Source: Desulfuromonadaceae bacterium
Lineage (GTDB): Bacteria; Desulfobacterota; Desulfuromonadia; Geobacterales; Pseudopelobacteraceae
Length of the DNA: 64,000 bases
Reading direction: 5' to 3'
NCBI GenBank assembly: GCA_028681335.1
Contig: JAQUIT010000001.1
Span: forward strand, 62,001-126,000
The notes under the pieces were generated by a model. The model saw nothing but the letters and a program-made list of their open reading frames with translations, was not told the origin of the DNA and did not search any database. The translations under genes and the position numbers were made by a program. Below, piece after piece: positions 1 to 8,911 of this stretch (within the stretch, counting starts at the first letter, position 1; each line of letters starts with the position of its first letter).

Positions 1-409
1 TAACCGTCGCCATGAACTCCGCGCTGGGGCGGTTTGACTCTCCCGACAGGAACCTTTTGTAGATCAGCACCGGGTAGCTGTTTCCTTCGGCATCAACAAC
101 TTCAGTTGGGTAATGGAAATAGGCTCCGGTACCGTCCAGGCGGACATCCTGCCATGAGTCGAGCCGCTCTGAATCAGGGTGTGTAAGTTTATACACAACG
201 CCCCACACCTCTTCTCCCGGTTGCGGCGTTACCGTTGCTTCGCCACCATCCCAGCGTCGGGAAGCGCCGTAAAAGGATAGCCCGTAATCCGCCAGACGCG
301 CGACGGCACACGCTTCCGGTTTAAAACAACGGGACAAAATCTGCTCCGGATTCATGTTTGATCCATAGGCAAAAAACAGGTGATTTGTTCCTCTGTCGGC
401 TTTTTTCAT
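1..409 (-). CDS. gamma-glutamylcyclotransferase-like (GGCT/AIG2 fold) protein, partial
   Basis: Reading from an ATG at 409 gives 136 open codons that run off the left edge, so the C-terminus is missing. The N-terminal FAYGSNMNPEQ is the nucleotide/phosphate-loop signature (YGSN) of the GGCT/AIG2 fold, and WGVVYKL followed by a leucine-aspartate turn matches the family's second conserved block. In active members that turn carries a catalytic glutamate (LDxxEG type); here it reads LDSWQDV, so by eye the Glu is a Gln. The gene starts 19 bp after anfO ends, on the same strand, so it is probably the last visible gene of the anf operon. A role in Fe-only nitrogenase assembly is inference from position; the fold assignment is fairly firm. 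Confidence 0.75.
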   Translation of the reverse strand, partial: MKKADRGTNHLFFAYGSNMNPEQILSRCFKPEACAVARLADYGLSFYGASRRWDGGEATVTPQPGEEVWGVVYKLTHPDSERLDSWQDVRLDGTGAYFHYPTEVVDAEGNSYPVLIYKRFLSGESNRPSAEFMATV

Positions 410-428
410 GGTAGTCGCCTTTTTATTG

Positions 429-1172
429 TTATGTGGGTGAAACAACCACTTTCAGCCACTGTCCCGATTCATCGGGGACCTCGGGTTCGGCTGTCAGTTT
501 CAGGTTTCTCAATTCGTTGTAAAACCAGCGTGGAATGTGGTCACAGATTATTTCCAGGGTTTTGAAGTTTTTCTCTTCCAGGGCGGGAATCACTATCTGC
601 CGTGAGTTCAGCGCCGGGTTGTCCTGTAAAATCTGCGCAAGGTGTATCAGGTAACGCCCTTCTTCGATGTCGCCAAGCAAAAGCGGTAGCGGGATATCAG
701 GGTTGACGCCGCACGGTTCACACGATGGCCCGCGTGGCGCGGTTGCCCGTGATGAGCAACCGCCTCCGCAACCGCCATGCCCGGCGCTTCTGACCGGGGG
801 CTTGCCGATATTCGCCAGCGCCTGTTTTTCCAGCTCAGCGACATATTCTTTTTCCTGCAGGACAACATTATCAAGCTGTTCCCGCAGGGGCCCTGCGGAT
901 TTCCAGGTATGAAAGCCAAGTTCTTCCATCAACAGGGCATGGAACAGCCCTTTGAATTTCTTGACGAGAAACACCTTGCAATCATCCAGCTGGGACATGG
1001 CGGTAAAAAACAGCGCCTTTGTTTCCAACAGGTTCATATCTTCATTGATATCAAGCGCTATTTCCCTGGTGATCCGCCACTCTCCAGAGATCTGTTCATA
1101 ACGACAGAGTTTCCCTTTTTCATAAAAATCGGCCACGTCACCACCGCCGTTAACGAAGGTTGCAATTTTCAT
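429..1172 (-). CDS. anfO: Fe-only nitrogenase accessory protein AnfO
   Basis: 247-residue protein lying 9 bp downstream of anfK, where AnfO sits in other anf operons. The N-terminus (MKIATFVNGGGDVADF) and the central DDCKVFLVKKFKGLFHALLMEELGFHTW block are AnfO-like. Family knowledge: AnfO is needed for diazotrophic growth on the iron-only enzyme but its biochemical role is not settled. An odd feature is a Cys/Gly/Arg-rich linker at about residues 130-157, with GHGGCGGGCSS then CEPCG, giving four cysteines in a small space that could bind a metal. No signal peptide, so cytoplasmic. Assignment rests on sequence plus operon position. Confidence 0.88.
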   Translation of the reverse strand: MKIATFVNGGGDVADFYEKGKLCRYEQISGEWRITREIALDINEDMNLLETKALFFTAMSQLDDCKVFLVKKFKGLFHALLMEELGFHTWKSAGPLREQLDNVVLQEKEYVAELEKQALANIGKPPVRSAGHGGCGGGCSSRATAPRGPSCEPCGVNPDIPLPLLLGDIEEGRYLIHLAQILQDNPALNSRQIVIPALEEKNFKTLEIICDHIPRWFYNELRNLKLTAEPEVPDESGQWLKVVVSPT

Positions 1173-1181
1173 ACGGTCTCC

Positions 1182-2570
1182 TTACCAGACGTTAAGAAGC
1201 CACTCTTTGTTCTTCTTGTGCTCCATATCGGCGAAAAGGGTGTTGGCCATCTGCTCGGCCAGCCAGATGGCGCCGGCATAACCGACTACCGGATAACGGT
1301 GCATTCCGGCGCGGTCGTAGGTGGGGAAACCAACCCGGAGCATCGGGATATCGTAATCGATGGAAATAAACCGCCCCTTGGAATGCCCCAGGATGAGGTC
1401 AAGTTCAAGCCCCTCGTTCTTGATCCGGTTTTCCAGATCCCAAAAGTCGGCATTCATGATGATCTGCATGTCGTAATCGACTTTTTCCTGCAGCGCCTTG
1501 ATGCGTGGATCTTCTTTGTAGCCGGGGTTGTCGTCGCCTAACAGCAGCAGCACCGGCTTCATTTCCAGATCGAGACAAAATTCCGCCAGTCCGATAACCA
1601 GATCAGGATTGCCGTAGATGGCAACTCGCTTGTCGGCAAAAAACATATGTGACAGATCGGTCAGGGCATCGATGGCGAGGCCTCGTTCACGAACGAGCGA
1701 TTCAGGAATAGGCTTGCCGGTCATTGTTTTCAGGTTCTGCAGGAACGTATCGGTGTTGCGGATGCCGATGGGGGTTGGCCCGATGAGCGCCGGAATGTCG
1801 AATTTTTTCTCAAGGAATTTGGCCGCTTTTCCACCTTCGTAGCGGTTCAGCACAATGGAGCCGAAGGCATTTGCCGTTCCGGTCAGATCCTCAATGGTAG
1901 TGTTGCCGTGGGATACATGGTTGCCATCAGGCATGACCGGTGAATCGAAACTTTCAATTTCAAAGAGGACGGTCGCGTCGATCTGCATTTCCGCCAGCAG
2001 ATGTTTGAGCGCCGTGACGTCTCCGGGATTGACCCAGCCGGTAAACAGGTTGATTTTCCTGTTCGGCTGATCTTTTTTGGCAAAGTAACTGACAAAATCC
2101 TTCACCGCCACATCATAGCCGCTGATCATGCTTCCCACAAAGCTCGGGGTGTGGATCGGGATGAGATGGACTTCCCGGTCGGGGTATTTCTCTTTCAAAA
2201 GTCCTTCGTTGAGCTTGATGACAACGCCATCGATATCATCGCCGATAATCTCGGTTGAGCAGGTTGAAATAATCGGAATGATTTTAACATCAGGATAGCG
2301 CATCAGGAGGACATCGACCCCCTCCTCGACGCGGTTGAGGGCGCCGAATACCGCCCCGTCTTCATGCACGGACGACGAAGCGATTTCAAAGCTTTCCTTG
2401 AAATGCTGGGAGATCAAGAGGCGCACGAACATAACGCACCCCTGTCCGCCATGAACGAGCCCGATGGTGTCTTTAATTCCTATACTGGCAAACTGCGCGC
2501 CGGCAGGCTGACAGGTGAATATCGGATTAATGACACCGACGCGATCTTTGTTTTTCAGTTCACAAGACAT
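1182..2570 (-). CDS. anfK: Fe-only nitrogenase beta subunit AnfK
   Basis: 462 residues, the usual AnfK length and much shorter than Mo-type NifK, as expected for the alternative enzymes. It pairs with AnfD and AnfG to form the FeFe protein that reduces N2. P-cluster ligands are visible: Cys in FTCQPAGAQFASIG near residue 20, Cys in HGGQGCVMFVR near 45, and Cys in ISTCSTEIIGDDIDG near 105. The block SSSVHEDGAVFGALN is the conserved beta-subunit core. The gene follows anfG with a 17-bp gap and is preceded by a purine-rich ribosome site. Assignment to Anf rather than Vnf or Nif rests on the neighbouring anfG and anfO and the overall sequence. Confidence 0.95.
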   Translation of the reverse strand: MSCELKNKDRVGVINPIFTCQPAGAQFASIGIKDTIGLVHGGQGCVMFVRLLISQHFKESFEIASSSVHEDGAVFGALNRVEEGVDVLLMRYPDVKIIPIISTCSTEIIGDDIDGVVIKLNEGLLKEKYPDREVHLIPIHTPSFVGSMISGYDVAVKDFVSYFAKKDQPNRKINLFTGWVNPGDVTALKHLLAEMQIDATVLFEIESFDSPVMPDGNHVSHGNTTIEDLTGTANAFGSIVLNRYEGGKAAKFLEKKFDIPALIGPTPIGIRNTDTFLQNLKTMTGKPIPESLVRERGLAIDALTDLSHMFFADKRVAIYGNPDLVIGLAEFCLDLEMKPVLLLLGDDNPGYKEDPRIKALQEKVDYDMQIIMNADFWDLENRIKNEGLELDLILGHSKGRFISIDYDIPMLRVGFPTYDRAGMHRYPVVGYAGAIWLAEQMANTLFADMEHKKNKEWLLNVW

Positions 2571-2587
2571 ATGCAGCCCCCTTTCTT

Positions 2588-2926
2588 CTAATATTTATGA
2601 TCGGTAAGTTCTTTATTCAGTGACGCCGTAATGGTCGTGTAGTCGATACGCTCTTTCAATCCCTGCATGAGCAGCTTTTTCTCTGCTGTATCCATCTCAT
2701 GCAGCCATGGGTAGCGGTTTTCAAAAGCTTCCGCCAGACAGACGGCATCCACCCAGTAACAGCGGTCCTCCCGGGTTTCGTTGGCTACCGGCTCATCACA
2801 CAGAATCTTCGTGGCTGCGCCCAAAACGCCTTCGTTCTGCCTTTCCCGGTCCCAGGTGCGGGAGTGGAACTGCCAGAGGCAATGTTTCATGATGTAATCT
2901 TCAAGTTGAGCGATCCTGTCTTTCAT
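2588..2926 (-). CDS. anfG: Fe-only nitrogenase delta subunit AnfG
   Basis: 112-residue delta subunit, found only in the alternative (V and Fe) nitrogenases. The N-terminus MKDRIAQLEDYIMKHCLWQFHSRTWDRE is highly characteristic of AnfG/VnfG, and the central CYWVDAVCLAEAF block also fits. It lies between anfD (15 bp upstream) and anfK (17 bp downstream), the standard anfHDGK order. The delta subunit binds the DK heterotetramer and is thought to aid cofactor insertion and electron transfer from the Fe protein. Its presence separates this cluster from a molybdenum nitrogenase. Confidence 0.95.
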   Translation of the reverse strand: MKDRIAQLEDYIMKHCLWQFHSRTWDRERQNEGVLGAATKILCDEPVANETREDRCYWVDAVCLAEAFENRYPWLHEMDTAEKKLLMQGLKERIDYTTITASLNKELTDHKY

Positions 2927-2941
2927 AATCTGTTTCCTCCC

Positions 2942-4519
<1,578 letters not shown>

Positions 4520-4559
4520 TTATTTTTTGCACTCAGCAAACTCCGTACTGGAAATGGGG

Positions 4560-5561
<1,002 letters not shown>

Positions 5562-5562
5562 T

Positions 5563-5588
5563 TATATGCGCTGGCAAAGGCGCATGTA
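5563..5588. promoter_or_regulatory. inverted repeat upstream of the anfH promoter
   Basis: Arms ATGCGC (5566-5571) and GCGCAT (5580-5585) are separated by 8 bases, with partial outer pairing out to 5563/5588. The dyad lies about 100 bp upstream of the sigma-54 promoter, a normal distance for an enhancer or operator. No known consensus (NifA TGT-N10-ACA or ModE) fits well, so the binding protein is unknown. Confidence 0.35.
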
Positions 5589-5665
5589 TGGTGTGGATTT
5601 GTTCGGTTTCGACGGGATATTATGGCGTGAACGGTAGTATTGAGCGGTGAGTGGCGTTCTAAAAA

Positions 5666-5698
5666 GTACGTTTCAGACAGGAATGTTCCTAAATGTAC
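5666..5698. promoter_or_regulatory. GTAC-bounded inverted repeat, possible activator site for anf
   Basis: GTACGTTT at 5666-5673 is mirrored by AAATGTAC at 5691-5698 with 17 bases between, and a small inner dyad AGGAA-TG-TTCCT lies in the spacer. VnfA/AnfA-type activators are known to use sites with paired GTAC or TAC/GTA half-sites, though with 6-base spacing, so this is only a candidate. It lies about 210-240 bp upstream of the anf promoter. Confidence 0.3.
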
Positions 5699-5743
5699 GG
5701 GAGGGTCAAGCGGGGTATACAGTGGGTTTGAAACTATTCAGAA

Positions 5744-5777
5744 GGACTGAAAAAGGGGACGGACTGAAAAAGGGGAC
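5744..5777. repeat. 17-bp tandem repeat (two copies)
   Basis: GGACTGAAAAAGGGGAC occurs twice head to tail at 5744-5760 and 5761-5777, directly abutting the left edge of the transposase element. The AAAAGGGGAC part is the same word found at the element's ends, so the repeat may be left over from REP-type amplification or slippage. Confidence 0.75.
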
Positions 5778-6533
5778 GGATTTATTTTACCGGTTTCTTC
5801 GGCCTACCCTGCCCCCTAGACTCTACCCGTTTCCCCAGCTTTTCTTCTATTTCATCAATAAATTTACTTGCGCCTGTCAATTGGCCTCGCTGGATTGCCC
5901 GGCGTATTTGGGCAGTTTCGTCTTCGGATATCGTACCAAGCATATAATCACGATATTTGTCCTGTCGTTTCTTTTCTGATGACGACAGCCCCAGATATAT
6001 TGGATCAAGGTCCACAACACCTTGTTGAGTAAGACCCACTTTAGCGCCATAACTCGACCAACGGTAGGCTTCCGGTGAGGCGACTATCCCGGCCCGCACA
6101 GGATTAAGCTCCACGTAGCGGCAACATGCCAACAGGTAATCATTCGTGCTGATCGGACTGGATTTAAAGCGACCTTCCCAAAGTGTACCGCTCCGCTTTT
6201 CCTGCTTGTTTACATACCGAGTCTGACGCCCGGCAACTCTTTTCATCAATAAAGCTACATTTTGCTCTTCAGCGCCGGGGTCAATGATCAGGTGAACATG
6301 GTTAGTCATCAGGCAATATCCATATAATTTGCAGTTCAGCTTTTCTTTCCATTCCTGAAGATTATCAAGGTAGAACAAGTAGTCATTGTCGGAGGCAAAA
6401 ACCACTTGACGGTTGTGTCCTCGCTGGATGATGTGATGAGGGTAGTCAGTTATGATGATTCGTGCTGTTCTTGGCATACGCTGTTATTACCATAACTACT
6501 GGAGACGCCCAACAAATAAATCTGTCCCCTTTA
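5766..6533 (-). mobile_element. RAYT/REP element with inverted ends
   Basis: A transposase gene is enclosed by short inverted copies of one sequence: GGGGACGGATTTATTT at the left end (5772-5787) and its complement AAATAAATCTGTCCCC at the right end (6514-6529), with one mismatch. This layout is typical of REP-associated tyrosine transposases. A solitary related copy (TCCGTCCCCTTTA) lies at 8895-8910. The right end touches the stop codon of the 6531-6815 gene. Confidence 0.7.
5782..6477 (-). CDS. REP-associated tyrosine transposase (RAYT, Y1_Tnp family)
   Basis: 231-residue single-strand DNA transposase of the IS200/IS605-related Y1 family. It begins MPRTARIIITDYPHHIIQRGHNRQ, contains the HUH metal-binding block MTNHVHLIIDP (about residues 57-67), and has the RAYT hallmarks GTLWEGRFKSSPI and CRYVELNPVRAGIV with SPEAYRWSSYGAKVG. 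The C-terminal tail is basic (GQGRPKKPVK). RAYTs act on REP palindromes rather than moving as ordinary insertion sequences. It is on the same strand as the anf operon but follows its own short upstream region. The gene looks intact. Confidence 0.9.
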   Translation of the reverse strand: MPRTARIIITDYPHHIIQRGHNRQVVFASDNDYLFYLDNLQEWKEKLNCKLYGYCLMTNHVHLIIDPGAEEQNVALLMKRVAGRQTRYVNKQEKRSGTLWEGRFKSSPISTNDYLLACCRYVELNPVRAGIVASPEAYRWSSYGAKVGLTQQGVVDLDPIYLGLSSSEKKRQDKYRDYMLGTISEDETAQIRRAIQRGQLTGASKFIDEIEEKLGKRVESRGQGRPKKPVK

Positions 6534-6815
6534 TTCCCTTTGAACATATATTTTTTCTTCCGGAGTAAGCGATACCTCTGTTAGGCCTTTGGATGGGGAA
6601 CTTTCTGTCAGGTAAAATTTCAAGTTTTCTCGAACGCCGCCTTTATTTCTGGAAGCCATCTCTTCTTCTTTGTATTTTTTGACAATGTCCTCAGCTTGGG
6701 TTTTCATATCCTGGCCTTCCCCTGCTACTACTTTTTTTGACTCCGCTTTATTGCAAGCAGTGATTGAGGTCAGGGAGGTTAGTAGGACCAGCACTGTGAA
6801 TATTTGTAATTTCAT
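6531..6815 (-). CDS. small predicted lipoprotein, cassette-borne
   Basis: The frame is open further upstream, but the ATG at 6815 is preceded by AAGGAGAATATAACC and starts a clear lipoprotein signal, MKLQIFTVLVLLTSLTSITAC, with the lipobox Cys near residue 21. The 94-residue product is then charged and probably helical (QAEDIVKKYKEEEMASRN) and ends LTPEEKIYVQRE. No family recognised. Likely exported and anchored in a membrane. It is the most distal gene of the cassette-like array, and its stop codon abuts the right end of the RAYT element, which may have replaced the cassette's own attC. Confidence 0.6.
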   Translation of the reverse strand: MKLQIFTVLVLLTSLTSITACNKAESKKVVAGEGQDMKTQAEDIVKKYKEEEMASRNKGGVRENLKFYLTESSPSKGLTEVSLTPEEKIYVQRE

Positions 6816-6831
6816 ATGGTTATATTCTCCT

Positions 6832-6885
6832 TGCCAACGTCGTGGGCGGTGAGCGGGGTTCACCGCTCCACCGGCCTGGTTGAGC
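6832..6885 (-). other. attC-like recombination site A
   Basis: In the minus-strand direction it begins GCTCAAC-CAGG (R''-like, 6885-6879), forms a stem in which GAGCGG pairs with CCGCTC and GGT with ACC around one unpaired base, and ends CCCACGAC-GTTGGCA. The right box fits GTTRRRY less well than at the other two sites. It lies 12 bp after the stop codon of the 6898-7239 gene. Confidence 0.6.
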
Positions 6886-6897
6886 ATTTCAGTTTCT

Positions 6898-7239
6898 TTA
6901 TCTCTGTGTTCTCTTTTGCCTGATTTGAATCACCAGCCATACTGTCGCCAGCGCAAAAAGAAGCATCCCTCCGTACAATGGAAAATACATCCAGCTCATT
7001 TGACTTTTTAATTGAATATATCCTGCATGAAAGTCAGTCAGCTTTATTCTTCCGGGAACATCGGGTCGCACCATTGCCAACACAACTGAGGCTAAGAGCG
7101 TAGATGCCGAACCAATGCACATTAGCATTGCTGCTTTTGTCCTGTACCGCGCACAACAGACTAAACTTCCAGGCAAAATAACTCCTTGGATGGCGGCAGT
7201 AGCTATAAGCAGCATGAATTCGAGAAATGACATTTTCAT
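6898..7239 (-). CDS. small membrane protein, cassette-borne
   Basis: About 113 residues with three or four hydrophobic segments: one after MKMSFLEFMLLIATAA, a second around AAMLMCIGSASTLLASVVLAMV, and a third MYFPLYGGMLLFALATVWLVI, followed by a basic tail QIRQKRTQR. An upstream ATG at 7263 exists but lies inside the attC-like site at 7251-7311, so the ATG at 7239 (or 7233) after the GTTGAGC box is preferred; no strong ribosome site is seen, which is common for cassette genes. Function unknown. Confidence 0.55.
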   Translation of the reverse strand: MKMSFLEFMLLIATAAIQGVILPGSLVCCARYRTKAAMLMCIGSASTLLASVVLAMVRPDVPGRIKLTDFHAGYIQLKSQMSWMYFPLYGGMLLFALATVWLVIQIRQKRTQR

Positions 7240-7250
7240 TTTTTTGATTT

Positions 7251-7311
7251 GCTCAACGGGCATGGGTTTGACCCGCCAGTTTTTCAGGGCGGGTCGTAAC
7301 CCTGGTTGAAC
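7251..7311 (-). other. attC-like recombination site B (best copy)
   Basis: 61 bp. In the gene direction: GTTCAAC-CA, then GGGTT and GACCCGCC, a loop of about 10 bases, GGCGGGTC, one unpaired A, AACCC, then GTTGAGC. Both terminal boxes match the integron consensus (RYYYAAC and GTTRRRY). The site starts 7 bp after the stop codon of the 7319-8275 gene, as expected for a cassette. Confidence 0.7.
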
Positions 7312-7318
7312 ATCACTA

Positions 7319-8275
7319 TTACGGATCCGTTTTTACAACATAGTCTTTTACGACTAAGCCCTTTTTCTTGTCCCCTCGAACATGAGGATCCCACCAATAG
7401 AGACCAGTGTATCTCCCGAATAACGGGGCATCTTCTGTAAAAATTTTGAAGTGTCCCCTGCAAAGATGAATTCTAGTCTTGTCGTTGTCGTTAACATTAT
7501 CATTGCCGTGTGGTACTTTTCGGTTTGAAGGCAACCTCAGAACAAGGGTTTTGTAAATGAACAACTCTTGCTTTCCGTTTTTTGAACGCTTTCGGTTTAG
7601 CTTTGGTGGAGGTTGGTTATCTTCTGTTTCTATATTTTTGCAATTGAGTAAAAGTAACGCGGCGTTGAGTACATATAAATCACGTTGGTCATCGGCTCTA
7701 CATTCTAATGCGGTATCCCAAGGGAGTTGTTTGTCGCTGGCTGACATCGGATATGTGTTGCTTCTCATCAGCAAGCTTACGACAGCGGGTGATGCTCCGC
7801 GATTGACCGCAGCAGCAGCCACTTTTTTTCCTATCCGTTCAAGATCGTCTCCAAATGTCCGTCCTACCAAAACCAGGTAGTTTTGTGGGCTTAATACCCA
7901 TCTTTTCCATTGCTCCACCCAGTTGACAATTACGACGCGTAATAAATCTTCATCCAATTCATCAACAAGCAAACCTCTCTTGGGAACAGACATAGTTTCG
8001 CCAACAGTAAAACTCTTGTCTTCAAATTCAAACCAACAAGATTTGTAGGGTAATCTGACATATTTTGAGCTACTGCCAAGAAATACCTGAGTTTCTTTTT
8101 GCTCTTCGACAAATGATCCTAGCGGTTGTATCAGTTCTTGATATGATCCAAGAAAAAAATGCTGTGCTTGTTTTATTCCATCGACGGCAGATTTAACGGC
8201 ATTCAGATATGTTTCGTCCTTCATTTGTTTTTGGATAAGTGCGTTGAAGTCGTCAACGACATGATGACCGTACAT
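7319..8275 (-). CDS. hypothetical protein with AcrVA2-like C-terminal motif, cassette-borne
   Basis: 318 residues, no signal peptide or membrane segment, soluble and mixed alpha/beta in character. The C-terminal part has RIHLCRGHFKIFTE then a loop and GLYWWDPHVRGD, ending in a beta-like VVKDYVV. From memory this resembles the end of the AcrVA2 anti-CRISPR family (an RGH motif, then an aromatic strand such as RWxPAV), and the length is similar (AcrVA2 is about 322 residues). That link is speculative. The middle carries a hydrophobic helix LYVLNAALLLLN. It lies between attC-like sites B and C. An ordinary phage or plasmid accessory function is equally possible. Confidence 0.6.
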   Translation of the reverse strand: MYGHHVVDDFNALIQKQMKDETYLNAVKSAVDGIKQAQHFFLGSYQELIQPLGSFVEEQKETQVFLGSSSKYVRLPYKSCWFEFEDKSFTVGETMSVPKRGLLVDELDEDLLRVVIVNWVEQWKRWVLSPQNYLVLVGRTFGDDLERIGKKVAAAAVNRGASPAVVSLLMRSNTYPMSASDKQLPWDTALECRADDQRDLYVLNAALLLLNCKNIETEDNQPPPKLNRKRSKNGKQELFIYKTLVLRLPSNRKVPHGNDNVNDNDKTRIHLCRGHFKIFTEDAPLFGRYTGLYWWDPHVRGDKKKGLVVKDYVVKTDP

Positions 8276-8315
8276 TATTGATACTCCGTCTGTTGAGTCG
8301 TATTTCTTATTCGTC

Positions 8316-8376
8316 GTTCAACGTCGTGGGAGATCACCTGACGGTTTTTAGGTCAGGTGTATCTGCCTGGTTATGC
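8316..8376 (-). other. attC-like recombination site C
   Basis: 61 bp. In the gene direction it begins GCATAAC-CAGG, in which the TAA is the stop codon of the 8371-8685 gene. It then has AGAT, an unpaired A, CACCTGAC, a 9-base loop, GTCAGGTG, ATCT, and ends CCCACGAC-GTTGAAC. The right box fits GTTRRRY; the left box differs from RYYYAAC at one position. Confidence 0.65.
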
Positions 8377-8685
8377 TCCGGCTCTCCTGTTGATAAGTTG
8401 CCAATTGCCGGGATCACTTTTGACGAGGTTCAGTCCTTCGTTGTCGATGGCAAATGTCTCGCCGATATATGCGAACGAAACCTCTTCTGCTTCTTCTTTT
8501 GAATTGCCTCGAATATCCTGAGGAGCAGATCTCAATTCCACGAATGCGGATGAATCAGGGATATAAATCAGAGTGGCTGTCCATCCTTGCCTTTTCTTGC
8601 TGTAACCAATGGCCACATCAATGACTGCGTCCAGATCAAAGGTGACCTTTCTTCCATTCTCCGAAGTGTAATCGCAAGGTATCAT
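8371..8685 (-). CDS. hypothetical small soluble protein, cassette-borne
   Basis: 104 residues beginning MIPCDYTSENGRKVTFDLDAVIDVAIGYSKKRQGWTATLIYI-type sequence, predicted mainly beta with some acidic helix; no signal peptide, transmembrane segment or motif recognised. The stop codon lies inside the R'' box of attC-like site C, a layout typical of integron cassettes. A CCTGGTT half-box (8703-8713) lies 18 bp upstream of the start and may be what remains of the preceding cassette's site. Confidence 0.55.
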   Translation of the reverse strand: MIPCDYTSENGRKVTFDLDAVIDVAIGYSKKRQGWTATLIYIPDSSAFVELRSAPQDIRGNSKEEAEEVSFAYIGETFAIDNEGLNLVKSDPGNWQLINRRAGA

Positions 8686-8759
8686 CTACGCCCCGTTTGG
8701 TGCCTGGTTGTGATTTCTTCATTTATTTCTGCATAACTCGTAAATCACCGGTTAGTATC

Positions 8760-8888
8760 GGTATCTAATATTATATGCTGGCATCTAATGTTATATGCCG
8801 GTATCCAATATTAGATGCCAGTGATGCATCTAATACTAGATGCTTTGACTCGTTTTGTTCTTCATCGAAGCATCAAATATTATATGCT
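8760..8888. repeat. five copies of a 20-bp palindrome (consensus GGCATCTAATATTATATGCC)
   Basis: Units at 8760-8779, 8780-8799 and 8800-8819 are exactly head to tail with a 20-bp period; units four and five are at 8825-8844 and 8869-8888. Each is a near-perfect palindrome (for example TGCATCTAATACTAGATGCT). They lie between the cassette array and the flotillin gene, just downstream of its stop codon. AT-rich cores flanked by GC ends suggest protein-binding sites or cruciforms rather than terminators. Confidence 0.85.
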
Positions 8889-8894
8889 TTTCCA

Positions 8895-8910
8895 GGTCCG
8901 TCCCCTTTAA
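8895..8910. repeat. solitary REP-like half-site
   Basis: GTCCGTCCCCTTTA here is the complement of the end sequence of the RAYT element (AAAGGGGACGGA). It lies 2 bp beyond the flotillin stop codon. A lone copy is what a RAYT leaves around a genome. Confidence 0.5.
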
Positions 8911-8911
8911 C

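Larger units (their letters stand above)
6531..8713 (-). mobile_element. gene-cassette array with attC-like sites and no integrase (CALIN-like)
   Basis: Four small minus-strand genes are separated by three imperfect hairpins with integron attC architecture, at 6832-6885, 7251-7311 and 8316-8376. In the gene direction each begins with an R''-like box (GCTCAAC, GTTCAAC, GCATAAC) followed by CAGG, contains an imperfect stem with unpaired bases, and ends CCCACGAC or CCCATGCC followed by a GTT box (GTTGGCA, GTTGAGC, GTTGAAC). The two larger sites are both 61 bp. Each lies just after a stop codon. A lone CCTGGTT half-box at 8703-8713 begins the array. No tyrosine recombinase is in the window. Confidence 0.65.

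Noticed and set aside
777-1541. Long open frame on the plus strand over anfO/anfK
   Set aside because: Antisense to well-supported anf genes; length reflects GC-rich codon structure.
6513-6535. Possible fourth attC-like right box (GTTGGGC) at the RAYT edge
   Set aside because: There is no matching left box or stem; it coincides with the inverted end of the RAYT element.
8640-8713. Complete attC site before the first cassette gene
   Set aside because: Only a CCTGGTT half-box is present; no partner box or stem within 60 bp.
8760-8888. CRISPR array made of the 20-bp palindromes
   Set aside because: The units are contiguous or unevenly spaced and have no unique spacers, and no cas genes are present.
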